Shown here: one piece after another, positions 52,032-61,348 of the stretch
Layout of the letters: each line of letters begins with the position of its first letter
Position numbering within the stretch: the first letter of the stretch is position 1
From: Spirosoma sp. 48-14
GTDB taxonomy: Bacteria > Bacteroidota > Bacteroidia > Cytophagales > Spirosomataceae
Length of the DNA: 64,000 bases
Assembly (NCBI RefSeq): GCF_001898575.1
Contig: NZ_MKUD01000039.1
Location: 54,892-118,891 of the forward strand
Direction of reading: 5' to 3'
Notes under the pieces: generated by a model
The model's input: the letters and a program-made list of their open reading frames with translations, nothing else
What the model was told of the DNA's origin: nothing
Database searches by the model: none
Position numbers and translations under genes: made by a program

Positions 52032-55000
52032 ATGCGAACCAATACAAAACCACGACTGATTTTTCAAAAAATCATGCGAATAGCGTTCTATCAGGTCTTT
52101 ATCCTGGTCTGGTGTTCCAGCCTGGTACTGGCCCTCGATGGGAAAGGCCAGGAAGTACTGAATCGGCCCATCTCTGTCACCATTGAAAATCAACGAGTCG
52201 AACAGGCCATCAAACAGATTGGCAAACTAGCTTCTGTGCGGTTCATCTACAGCCCACAGGTAATCCGGTCCGATCGAAAAGTGAACCTTTCGGTGCAGAG
52301 TCAACCACTTTCAGACGTGTTGAATGCTCTTTTAACACCATTGCATGTTACTTACGAAGTAGTCGGCTCCCAAATCATCCTGAAAAATACAGACCGAGGT
52401 AACAGTCAGTCCGAACCAGTATTACCTGATAAAGAAACAAGAATAGCTATTGCCCCCGCCGACCAGACGGTTTCGGGGACGGTTTCGGACGAAAAGAATA
52501 GTCCATTACCCGGCGTAACGGTAGCCATCAAAAACACGACGCGCGGTACAACTACCGATGCCAACGGAAAATATACAATAGCGGTGCCGAACGAATCAGC
52601 CATTCTGGTTTTCTCTTTCGTCGGCTACGAACGACAGGAGATCGTTGTAGGGAAACTAACATCACTGAATGTTCAGCTCAAAGGCGAAGCCCGTGGTCTG
52701 GATGAAGTAGTAGTTGTGGGCTATGGTTCGCAGAAACGGGCTACCCTGAGCGGCTCCATTGCAACGATTGATAACAAGGTATTTCAGGACAGAGGGGTTG
52801 TCGATAACCCACTTTCGGCGTTGCAGGGGCAGGTACCGGGCGTAATCGTTACCCGTGCATCGGCTGCTCCAGGGCGGGCAAGCTGGAACTTTCAGATTCG
52901 GGGAGCAACCTCGACCAACAGTACCGAACCGCTGATTCTTATCGATGGCGTCGCCGTAAGTAGTCAGGCCGCCCTCAACTCGATCAACCCAAACGATATT
53001 GAGAATATGTCGTTTCTGAAAGATGCTTCAGCCGCTATCTATGGCGCAAGGGCTGCGGGGGGCGTTGTACTGGTAACGACCAAACGAGCGAAATCAGGCA
53101 AAACAACCATTCAGTACGACGGGTCCGTTTCGCAGAAAGTACCTGGCTTACAACCGCATCTGATCAATGTGCAGCAGTTTGGCCAGGGGCTGGTCGATGG
53201 GACAACCAACGATTATTATGGCGTGGCCCCTACGTCGTTTCTGTGGTATAAATTTGGGCAACTGATGCTAAACCCGCCTGCTTCGGGCTATATCGACTAT
53301 ACAAACGGAGGAACCGTGTCGCCAGCCAACAACCCACTGAACCCAGGCTTTGGCGACGTAAAAGACCAGACGTTCTTTAACACCAACTGGGTCGATGTGC
53401 TGTGGGGCAATGCTACCTCAACCCAGCATAATTTAAGCATTTCGGGCCGGAGCGACCGGGCGGGCTACCGGGTATCATTGGGTTATCTGAACGATGGCAG
53501 CCTGCTTCAGTGGGGAAAGAACTCCAATAGCCGCTACAACATCCGCCTGACGCACGATTACCAGTTTACGAATAAGCTGAAACTCGAATCGAACATCTCG
53601 CTTGAAAAGAATGACATTATCCAACCGACCCTGATTGGCAATGTGATGGGGCAGTACCAGCAACCGGGCCTTCCGGTATCGACCATCGATGGCAAACCGT
53701 ATGCCTGGGGAACGCAATACAGCCCAAACTGGCAGGCCGAGCTAGGTGGCGAGAATAAGGAGTACAACAACCGGGTATTTACCAATTTCCGGCTTAGCTA
53801 CCAATTAAGCAAGAATCTGAGCCTGGTTGCACAGGCGGGCTATAACTGGACGGCTACCGATATCAAAGAACAGCAAAAGGTTATCCCCTGGTACAACTAC
53901 CTGGGTACCCTTCAGGCTGCAGACAACCCAACCCGACAAAATTCCTACTATCTGCGCCGACTGAATAAAGACGCCTATGCTACGCTCAATGCCTACCTGA
54001 ATTATGCCAGAACCTTTGGGCAGGATCATGACATCAGCGTGACCGTCGGCACCAACTACGAGCGCGACGAAGCCAATCAATATCAGGCTCGTACAAGTTA
54101 TATCGCTAATGATAATGTGCCTTCACTCAACCTGGGCATTGGGGACGCAACGACGAAGAGCGTAACCGAAGTACAGAATCACTACGCCATCGGGTCGTAT
54201 TTCGGGCGTTTCAATTACGCTTACCAACAGAAGTACCTACTCGAAGTGAATGCACGCTACGATGGCTCCTCCAAATTCGATGCCTCAAACCGCTGGCAAT
54301 TCTTCTATGGTTTATCCGGTGGCTGGCGTATTTCGCAGGAAGGTTTCATGAAAGAGCTTACCTTTTTGAACGATCTGAAACTGCGGGCATCCTATGGAAC
54401 AGTGGGCAATCAGAGTGGTATCAATCTGTATGATTATGTCCAGTTACTAAACGTAGCTGCCACAGGGGGCGCAACCAGTGCCGGTTTTCCCATCATTGGC
54501 GCCAGCCCGGTAGTAACGGTATCGCCAACGTCGACCCTAGTCAGCTTGAACCGTACCTGGGAACGGGTCGAAACGACCAACTTCGGGCTTGACTTTTCCG
54601 TATTGAATCGCCGTCTATCAGGTAGCTTCGATTATTTCGTTAAATATAACCGGAACATGCTGCTGCCACAGACTTTTCCGGCCGTATTGGGCGCCAGCGC
54701 ACCAACAGCCAATATTGGTCTCCTGAAAACCTGGGGCTGGGAAGGGTCGTTGCAATGGAACGACCGGATTGGCGAGTTTGGCTATCGCATTGGTGGGAGC
54801 CTGACCGACAACCAGAACATTTTGCTCAACTACGGAGGAGCCAACGTCGTTAACCAGGGCTTCAACGGAGCCGTCGAAGGCTATGCCCTCGGCTCGTACT
54901 TCGGGCTTGAATATGCGGGGCGTATCCAAACCGCCGAACAACTAGCTGCAGCCCGTGCGCTGGCTCCCGGCAATAATATTAGCATGCCTCTGACCACATC

Positions 55001-55622
55001 GACTCTGCCCGGTGTTCGCATTGGCGATAACAGCTTCAAAGATCTGAATGGCGATGGGAAGTTAACCGTACCGGGCGATTTGAAATACCTGGGCCGGGAT
55101 GATCCGCGCTACAGTTTCGCACTGAACCTGGGCGCCGACTGGAAAGGCTTTGATTTTCAGGCGGTATTTCAGGGCGTAGGTAAACGCACGATCTTCCGCG
55201 AAGGGAACTGGCGGGTACCATTCGGTTCGATTTTCCAGGGACAAACCGACTTCTGGGTAGGCAAAACCTGGACACCGACCAATACAGATGCCTACTATCC
55301 CATTCTGTCGACAGGCCAGAACGCAACATCGTATAATAACTACAACTATCAGATTTCGGACTGGTCGGTTGAAAACGGTGCCTATGTGCGGTTAAAAAAC
55401 CTGGTCGTTGGCTATACCTTGCCGGTGAGCATTACCAAGAAGATTAAGGTAGATCGACTTCGGGTGTATTATTCGGGGAACGACCTCTGGGAAATCAGCC
55501 ACATTCGTGATGGCTGGGACCCTGAAGCAACACGTAATGTAGGGCGTGCCAACAGCGAAACAACGTTCACGCGCTACCCATTCTTCCGGCTGCACACGCT
55601 GGGCGTAAACCTGACCTTTTAA
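52032..55622 (+). CDS. SusC-type TonB transducer with STN domain
   Basis: An 1196-aa receptor. After a signal region (about 15-40) the secretin/TonB N-terminal STN domain lies at 48-118 (ISVTIENQRVEQAIKQIGKLASVRFIY). A carboxypeptidase-regulatory-like domain (146-220), the DEVVVVGYGSQKR linker (about 227-238) and plug domain (IRGATSTNSTEPLILIDGVAV) follow, then a large barrel. The STN domain lets it signal through the FecR protein and sigma factor encoded just upstream. With the SusD downstream it forms the glycan import pair of this locus. The start at 52032 is favoured, but ATG at 52074 is possible. Confidence 0.94.
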   Translation: MRTNTKPRLIFQKIMRIAFYQVFILVWCSSLVLALDGKGQEVLNRPISVTIENQRVEQAIKQIGKLASVRFIYSPQVIRSDRKVNLSVQSQPLSDVLNALLTPLHVTYEVVGSQIILKNTDRGNSQSEPVLPDKETRIAIAPADQTVSGTVSDEKNSPLPGVTVAIKNTTRGTTTDANGKYTIAVPNESAILVFSFVGYERQEIVVGKLTSLNVQLKGEARGLDEVVVVGYGSQKRATLSGSIATIDNKVFQDRGVVDNPLSALQGQVPGVIVTRASAAPGRASWNFQIRGATSTNSTEPLILIDGVAVSSQAALNSINPNDIENMSFLKDASAAIYGARAAGGVVLVTTKRAKSGKTTIQYDGSVSQKVPGLQPHLINVQQFGQGLVDGTTNDYYGVAPTSFLWYKFGQLMLNPPASGYIDYTNGGTVSPANNPLNPGFGDVKDQTFFNTNWVDVLWGNATSTQHNLSISGRSDRAGYRVSLGYLNDGSLLQWGKNSNSRYNIRLTHDYQFTNKLKLESNISLEKNDIIQPTLIGNVMGQYQQPGLPVSTIDGKPYAWGTQYSPNWQAELGGENKEYNNRVFTNFRLSYQLSKNLSLVAQAGYNWTATDIKEQQKVIPWYNYLGTLQAADNPTRQNSYYLRRLNKDAYATLNAYLNYARTFGQDHDISVTVGTNYERDEANQYQARTSYIANDNVPSLNLGIGDATTKSVTEVQNHYAIGSYFGRFNYAYQQKYLLEVNARYDGSSKFDASNRWQFFYGLSGGWRISQEGFMKELTFLNDLKLRASYGTVGNQSGINLYDYVQLLNVAATGGATSAGFPIIGASPVVTVSPTSTLVSLNRTWERVETTNFGLDFSVLNRRLSGSFDYFVKYNRNMLLPQTFPAVLGASAPTANIGLLKTWGWEGSLQWNDRIGEFGYRIGGSLTDNQNILLNYGGANVVNQGFNGAVEGYALGSYFGLEYAGRIQTAEQLAAARALAPGNNISMPLTTSTLPGVRIGDNSFKDLNGDGKLTVPGDLKYLGRDDPRYSFALNLGADWKGFDFQAVFQGVGKRTIFREGNWRVPFGSIFQGQTDFWVGKTWTPTNTDAYYPILSTGQNATSYNNYNYQISDWSVENGAYVRLKNLVVGYTLPVSITKKIKVDRLRVYYSGNDLWEISHIRDGWDPEATRNVGRANSETTFTRYPFFRLHTLGVNLTF

Positions 55623-55699
55623 TGAACTTGTTTTCAGCCGATCGGAGCTATAAAACGTCTGCTCCCCGGTTGGCCGAAAGCTAAAAATTTCTTTCCCCA

Positions 55700-57448
55700 A
55701 TGAAATCCTTTCGAAAACTATATCTGTATTTGCTGGCGGGTACGTTGACCCTAACCCAGAACAGCTGTAACAAGGCCCTGGATCTGGACCCGCTCGACCA
55801 GCTCTCAGATGCGGCCTATTGGCAAACGCCCAACGATTTTATGCTGGCGGCCAACCAGTTTTACACCTACGAACGCTCGTTTATCGATGTGCTTTACGAT
55901 GCCAATGGCTCTACTCAAAACTACCATTCCGACATCAAAAGTGACTTTATAGCGGGACAGAATGCCTACAGTCGTGGGCTGAATACAGTACCGACAACCG
56001 ACGCTAACTACAACAATAACTACAGTAAGATCCGTACCATCAATTATTTGCTCGACAAAGCCGCAACCTATGGCAATCAGGCCGACATTGCCAAATATGT
56101 AGCTGAAGCCAAGTTTTTCAGGGCGTACGTGTATTTCGATCTGTTGCAGATTTTTGGCGGTGTACCCATCATCAGTAAAGCACTGGGTACAACCTCACCC
56201 GAGCTACAGGCTCCCCGCAATACACGGGACGAACTGGTTGACTTTATCATTAAGGATTTAAACGAAGCAATTACAGCTTTACCGGCCAAAACAGCCCAGA
56301 ATGCATCTACGGAGCAGGGAAGGATCAACAAAGAATCGGCCCAGGCATTTCTGGGACGAGTCGCGCTATACGAAGGCACCTGGCAAAAGTTCCGCAACAA
56401 CACAGCCCGCGCCAATACGCTCCTCGATGTATCCGTTACCGCCAGCGGGACCGTCATTACGGGTGGCCAGTACCAACTATTTGCTCCAGCGGCCTTAGGC
56501 GATTCGGCGCAGAAATACCTGTTTATTCTTGAAAATCAGAAATCAAATCCGGCCAACCTGACCAAAAGTGCGAACAACGAATACATTCTGGCTAATCGCT
56601 ACGACTGGACACTTCGCCAAATTCGCCAGAATGTGTCTCGGCAGGCTAATAATGCGAATCCAACCAAAAATTTCGCCAATCAATTTCTGGGTAAAGATGG
56701 ATTACCTATCGAAAAATCCGCGCTTTTTAAAGGCTATACGACCATGAATTCGGAATTCCAGAATCGTGATAACCGAATGCAGTATACATTGAAGCAAGCC
56801 AATGGCTACTATTGGTTCGGAATCAACAACCCACGCGTCGACTGGACAGGCGGAGCGGCCGATCGGGCAACCGCCAATGCATCGCCGTTCAAACCTTATG
56901 CCAATAGTCTCAGTGGTTATGCCAACCAGAAATGGATTTCGGAACGGGCTGTAGCCGATAACGAAGAAGGCTACGACTATCCGGTGATCCGGTATGCCGA
57001 AGTGCTGCTGAACTATGCCGAGGCTGTATTCGAACGAAATGGAACGATTAGCGATGCCGACCTGGACAAATCACTGAATTTGGTTCGACTGCGGGTCAAT
57101 AAATCGATGCCCAAACTTAGCAATGCTCTTGTACAGGCCAATGGACTGGATATGCGTACCGAAATCCGTAGAGAACGTAATGTGGAATTGTTTTATGAAG
57201 GATTCCGGGTAGATGATATCAAACGCTGGGCCGCTGCAGACGTAATGAAGCAACCACTGGTTGGTATCAAATGGACGGGCACCGAATACCAGTCACTATG
57301 GCCTTCACAAGCCTCAACCGCCAAAGATGCCGATGGTAACCTGATTGTTGATGGAAGCCGCTCGTTTAGCGATAAGAACTACCTTCTTCCGATTCCTACA
57401 CAGCAGATCCAGTTGAATCCGCAGCTAACTCAAAATCCAGGCTGGTAA
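55700..57448 (+). CDS. SusD-type surface glycan-binding lipoprotein
   Basis: A 582-aa lipoprotein with a signal segment MKSFRKLYLYLLAGTLTLTQNSC, so the lipidated cysteine is residue 23. SusD features include LDLDPLDQLSDAAYWQTPNDFMLAANQFYTY near the N-terminus, AEAKFFRAYVYFDLLQIFGGVPIISKALG in the TPR-like region, the insert at about 250-400 that varies with glycan, and IRYAEVLLNYAEAVFERNG, EIRRERNVELFYEGFRVDDIKRW and NYLLPIPTQQIQLNPQLTQNPGW at the C-terminus. It lies 77 bp after the SusC gene. The long insert makes it larger than the sialic acid SusD. Confidence 0.94.
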   Translation: MKSFRKLYLYLLAGTLTLTQNSCNKALDLDPLDQLSDAAYWQTPNDFMLAANQFYTYERSFIDVLYDANGSTQNYHSDIKSDFIAGQNAYSRGLNTVPTTDANYNNNYSKIRTINYLLDKAATYGNQADIAKYVAEAKFFRAYVYFDLLQIFGGVPIISKALGTTSPELQAPRNTRDELVDFIIKDLNEAITALPAKTAQNASTEQGRINKESAQAFLGRVALYEGTWQKFRNNTARANTLLDVSVTASGTVITGGQYQLFAPAALGDSAQKYLFILENQKSNPANLTKSANNEYILANRYDWTLRQIRQNVSRQANNANPTKNFANQFLGKDGLPIEKSALFKGYTTMNSEFQNRDNRMQYTLKQANGYYWFGINNPRVDWTGGAADRATANASPFKPYANSLSGYANQKWISERAVADNEEGYDYPVIRYAEVLLNYAEAVFERNGTISDADLDKSLNLVRLRVNKSMPKLSNALVQANGLDMRTEIRRERNVELFYEGFRVDDIKRWAAADVMKQPLVGIKWTGTEYQSLWPSQASTAKDADGNLIVDGSRSFSDKNYLLPIPTQQIQLNPQLTQNPGW

Positions 57449-57475
57449 GTATCTATTTACTAAAATTTGCCTTAA

Positions 57476-57550
57476 ATAGAACACGGATTTTTATGATCAT
57501 TGTGATTTTAATCTGTATAAATCATACTATCATAGAAATCCGTGTTCTAT
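57476..57550. repeat. Palindromic intergenic repeat, copy 1
   Basis: Arms 57476-57490 (ATAGAACACGGATTT) and 57536-57550 are perfectly complementary over 15 bp. The interior holds AT-rich sequence with a shorter partial palindrome. A second related copy lies at 63720-63795. The element is between SusD and GH97 and could be a mobile intergenic element or mRNA processing signal. Confidence 0.8.
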
Positions 57551-57566
57551 CAACGTTGAATGTAGA

Positions 57567-59411
57567 ATGACTGCGAAGATTTATCAGATCGTATGGATTG
57601 TCCTGTTAGCTACTTCGTTAGCAACGGCAGTTCCGAAACCTACAACGTATCATGCCAGTTCGCCCGACGGAAAGACGCGTATAGAGGTATCCGTTAATGA
57701 TCAGAAGGTGCTCACTTACCGGATTCTGTTTGCCGGTGAACCTGTACTGAACTGGTCGGCGCTTGGCTTCCAATTAAACACAACGGCTGCCGGGCAACAG
57801 GTTGTGGTTAAGAAATCAGGGCAACGTGCCCACAACGAACAGATACCGTGGCCGCTGGGTGAAAACGATGTCATTACGAATACGTATAACGAGTTGACTC
57901 TCGATTGTCAGTCAGGAACCGTTTTGTTTCAGGTCGTTGCTCGTGTGTTCGACGGGAGCGTAGCGTTTCGGTATGGGTTACCGAAACAGAAAGATAGCGA
58001 AACCGGGCTGATTCGGGCCGAACAAACCACCTTTGCGCTGACGGACAACTACACCATCTATCAGTATAACGAAGAGTCGGTATTTACGCCAACGACCATT
58101 GGTGAGCTGCAAAAAACCTGCGATTTCCCGGCCACATTGACCAACGGACGACTCTTTCTGTCGATTGGTGAAGCCGACAACCCGAACTATACAAAACCCG
58201 TTCTGACGAAAGGGACAGTCGCTAATTCATTGGCGGTTGCCTTCGAAAAGGACTCCGTTAAATCAACGGCGGGCTTTCGAACCCCCTGGCGTACGATTAG
58301 CGTGGCCACCTCGGCCATCGGTTTACATGCATTCAGTGACCTTCCTCTGCGGCTCTGCCCGCCGACGGCCCAGGCCATTCCGGGCTGGATTAAACCGGGT
58401 AAGCTAATCCGCTCATCACTGACTACACAGGGTGGGCTAAATTGTATTGACTTTGCCGCCAAACACGATTTTCAATACATTATGTTCGATGCGGGTTGGT
58501 ACGGGTCCGAGTTCCGCACCACATCCGACCCGACGCAGGTGATTCCGGCTATCGACATGCCTAAAGTGATTCAGTATGGAAAGGAAAAAGGCATAGGAGT
58601 CATCCTGTACGTGAACCGGGTTGGGCTACGGGCCAGGCTGGATGATATTTTGCCTTTGTACAAAAAATGGGGTATTGCCGGGCTGAAATTCGGGTTTGTG
58701 GACGGGCTAACCCAGGAAGGTATCACGTGGCTGGCCGGAGCGATCAAAAAGGTCTACGATTATGGCTTCATTCTGGATATTCACGACAACTATAAGCCGA
58801 CCGGCCTGAGTCGAACATTTCCCAATCTGCTGACCCAGGAAGGCATTCGTGGCAACGAAAACAACCCCGATGCATTCCATAATACCGTGTTGCCGTTCAC
58901 CCGCTTTCTGGCCGGGGCCGCTGATTATACGTTCTGTTACCCCAATACCAACCGCTACTTTAGCGACAACCTCCTGAAGACCAAGTTACAGGTCAGCAAA
59001 GGTCAGCAACTGGCGCTGTCGGTTGTGTATTTCAGCCCTTTACAGGCGATTTTCTGGTATGGCAACCCCACCGACTACAACGATGAGGGCGAAATCGAAT
59101 TTTTCAGGCGAGTGCCTACCGTCTGGAATGAAAGCCATTACCTGACCGGCGAAATCGGTAAACATATCAGCGTAGCACGTCGGCGGGGTAAAACGTGGTA
59201 CATCGGTTCGGCGGCTGGCTTATCGGACTGGACGGGATCACTGCCGCTCCTGTTTCTTGCACCGGGCAAATCCTATCAGGCAACCCTGTACGAAGATGAC
59301 CAAACGGGCGGTATTCAGAAACGAGTCGTTGCAGTGAAACAGGGCGATACGCTTCCGGTCAGTCTGAAGGCCAAAGGTGGGCAGGCAATCATCATCGACG
59401 AAATCAACTGA
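57567..59411 (+). CDS. GH97 glycosidase
   Basis: A 614-aa exported glycoside hydrolase with a signal peptide (about 1-22). An N-terminal beta-sandwich domain (about 28-280, containing SSPDGKTRIEVSV and SALGFQLN) is followed by the (beta/alpha)8 catalytic barrel with KHDFQYIMFDAGWYGSEFR near 300, AGLKFGFVDGLTQEGITWLAGAIKKVYDYGFILDIHDNYKPTG near 375-410 and LLTQEGIRGNENNP near 423. A C-terminal beta domain ends the protein. GH97 members act on alpha-glucosides or alpha-galactosides by inverting or retaining routes; the active-site Asp/Glu in these blocks differ between the two, so I do not assign one. Confidence 0.93.
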   Translation: MTAKIYQIVWIVLLATSLATAVPKPTTYHASSPDGKTRIEVSVNDQKVLTYRILFAGEPVLNWSALGFQLNTTAAGQQVVVKKSGQRAHNEQIPWPLGENDVITNTYNELTLDCQSGTVLFQVVARVFDGSVAFRYGLPKQKDSETGLIRAEQTTFALTDNYTIYQYNEESVFTPTTIGELQKTCDFPATLTNGRLFLSIGEADNPNYTKPVLTKGTVANSLAVAFEKDSVKSTAGFRTPWRTISVATSAIGLHAFSDLPLRLCPPTAQAIPGWIKPGKLIRSSLTTQGGLNCIDFAAKHDFQYIMFDAGWYGSEFRTTSDPTQVIPAIDMPKVIQYGKEKGIGVILYVNRVGLRARLDDILPLYKKWGIAGLKFGFVDGLTQEGITWLAGAIKKVYDYGFILDIHDNYKPTGLSRTFPNLLTQEGIRGNENNPDAFHNTVLPFTRFLAGAADYTFCYPNTNRYFSDNLLKTKLQVSKGQQLALSVVYFSPLQAIFWYGNPTDYNDEGEIEFFRRVPTVWNESHYLTGEIGKHISVARRRGKTWYIGSAAGLSDWTGSLPLLFLAPGKSYQATLYEDDQTGGIQKRVVAVKQGDTLPVSLKAKGGQAIIIDEIN

Positions 59412-59413
59412 TC

Positions 59414-59580
59414 TTAGAACCTGTTTGAATTTCCTAAAAGGAGCCTGTAGTAAGCATATTTTTTTGTCATTGCGACGCAGGAGCAATCTTCGGGACTCTT
59501 AAAAAGAGACTGCTCCGAAGATTGCTCCTGCGTCGCAATGACAAAAATGCCTGTCCTACAAAAATTTAAACAGGCTCTTA
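59414..59580. mobile_element. MITE-like palindromic element
   Basis: A 167-bp region with imperfect terminal inverted repeats (TTAGAACCTGTTTGAATTT at the left, complement of AAATTTAAACAGGCTCTTA at the right) and an internal perfect 33-bp inverted repeat (59461-59493 with 59515-59547) of the type TTGTCATTGCGACGCAGGAG. No coding capacity. The element is almost fully palindromic, directly follows the GH97 stop, and looks like a non-autonomous transposable element. Confidence 0.65.
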
Positions 59581-59716
59581 TTTTCGTCAATATCGGCCCA
59601 GACAAGGGTATCAGTCCATTCGACCTGTCTATTTCCTGGCAGAGAGCTTCCCGACGAAGAATGATCCAGCGTGAGTCGTTGGACATGCCTGCGGAAAGGT
59701 CAGCTAATTGCGACGT

Positions 59717-61348
59717 ATGATTGTCAGGAATGTATTAACGGTTGTTTTTGGGATTATCCTGTGCCTGCACGGCTCCGCATGGGCGCAGGTATGGCAATGG
59801 TCGGTTCCGGTTCAATCAGTAACGTCGTCGGAAACGAACGATCATCCGCAGGCTTTTTTGTGGATTCCCGACAAGTGCCAATACGTACGGGGTGTCGTGG
59901 TCGGGCAGCACAATATGCTCGAAGAAGGCATTTTTGAGCATCCCGACTTTCGGAAAACCATGATCAGACTAGGCTTTGCTATCGTGTGGGTAACGCCTAT
60001 GTTCAACCAGACCTTCGACTGGAATCCGACTCGCTCATCGAAAGGGGCTGGCATCGAATTTACCGATATGATGACCCGACTGGCCGAGGTATCGGGCTAT
60101 ACCGAACTAAAGATTGCTCCGGTTGTTCCGCTTGGGCATTCGGCACTGGCTAGCTATCCGTGGAATTTTGCCGCCTGGAATCCCGGCCGAACCCTGGCTA
60201 TCCTGTCCATTCATGGTGATGCGCCCCAAACCAATCTGACGGGTAGCGGGCGACCAAATCCCGACTGGGCCGGACGAACCATCGATGGTGTACCGGGCCT
60301 GATGGTCATGGGCGAATACGAGTGGTGGGAAGACCGACTCACCCCAGCTTTTGCTTATGTGGCTAACCACCCAGCTACCCCGTTTAGCCTGCTGGCCGAT
60401 GCGGGTCGGGGCCATTTCGATAATTCCGATACTATGGTTCGGTTTCTGGCGCTCTATCTCGAAAAGGCGGCTAACTACCGATTACCCAAAACGTCGGGCC
60501 AGCAGGATACCGTTGTGCTGAAACCGATTGATCCCCGGCAAGGCTGGCTGATGGACCGCTGGCGACGCGACAGTTTACCCACGGCAAAACCCGCTCCGTA
60601 TGCGGTTTACAAAGGCGATAAACGCGTAGCAAGCTGGTGTTTCGATAAGGAAATGGCCGAGGCTACTGAAGCTATTTACGGTAAATCCCGAGGTAAAAAA
60701 CTGCAACAGCTGGGATTTATGCAAAATGGTCAGTTGCTGAAGCCCACAAAAGCACATGCCAACTATCAACTGCCGTTTTGGCCTGATGCCGACGGTATTA
60801 CATTTCATCTGAAGAGTTTGTTTACGGATACCTCACGCATACAACCGACTCCCGAACACGCTCGCACACGCATCACCATCGACCGAATTTGCGGTCCTGT
60901 TCGAAAACTGAACGATACGACGTTTCAGATCAGCTTTTACCGCATGGGTTTTGCGAATCCCAAACGTTCAAACGACATCTGGCTGCTGGCATCGAACGAT
61001 GGCGACCAAACGTATAAAAGTATTGTCCAGCAGGCTGCTATGCGCTTTCCCATCGCCAACCGGGAGGGTCAGCCGCAAACCATTACATTCCCGACTATCC
61101 CGAATCAGAAGGTAGTGGTAAAAGCCATTCCGTTACAGGCCGTTTCGGATGCCCGGTTGCCGGTATACTATTACGTAAAAGAAGGTCCGGCGGTGATTGA
61201 CCAGAATCGATTGGTGTTTACGGCCATTCCACCCCGGAGCAAAATGCCCATGAAAATAACCGTTGTTGCCTGGCAATACGGCACCTGTGTGGGGCAGAAA
61301 ATACAATCGGCTACCCCAGTCGAACAGTCCTTTTACCTCGAATTATGA
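59717..61348 (+). CDS. Secreted alpha/beta hydrolase-like protein
   Basis: A 543-aa exported protein. I place the start at ATG 59717 (MIVRNVLTVVFGIILCLHGSAWAQ), which gives a clear signal peptide. The N-terminal half (about 45-260) resembles an alpha/beta hydrolase, with GVVVGQHNMLEEGIF, FAIVWVTPMFNQTFDW and the nucleophile elbow PLGHSALASYPW (G-x-S-x-x), then LMVMGEYEWWED and a histidine in AGRGHFDN. The C-terminal half (about 290-543) is a set of beta-strand-rich domains. It may be a carbohydrate or acyl esterase of the glycan locus. The end overlaps the heparinase-like gene by 4 bp. Confidence 0.7.
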   Translation: MIVRNVLTVVFGIILCLHGSAWAQVWQWSVPVQSVTSSETNDHPQAFLWIPDKCQYVRGVVVGQHNMLEEGIFEHPDFRKTMIRLGFAIVWVTPMFNQTFDWNPTRSSKGAGIEFTDMMTRLAEVSGYTELKIAPVVPLGHSALASYPWNFAAWNPGRTLAILSIHGDAPQTNLTGSGRPNPDWAGRTIDGVPGLMVMGEYEWWEDRLTPAFAYVANHPATPFSLLADAGRGHFDNSDTMVRFLALYLEKAANYRLPKTSGQQDTVVLKPIDPRQGWLMDRWRRDSLPTAKPAPYAVYKGDKRVASWCFDKEMAEATEAIYGKSRGKKLQQLGFMQNGQLLKPTKAHANYQLPFWPDADGITFHLKSLFTDTSRIQPTPEHARTRITIDRICGPVRKLNDTTFQISFYRMGFANPKRSNDIWLLASNDGDQTYKSIVQQAAMRFPIANREGQPQTITFPTIPNQKVVVKAIPLQAVSDARLPVYYYVKEGPAVIDQNRLVFTAIPPRSKMPMKITVVAWQYGTCVGQKIQSATPVEQSFYLEL

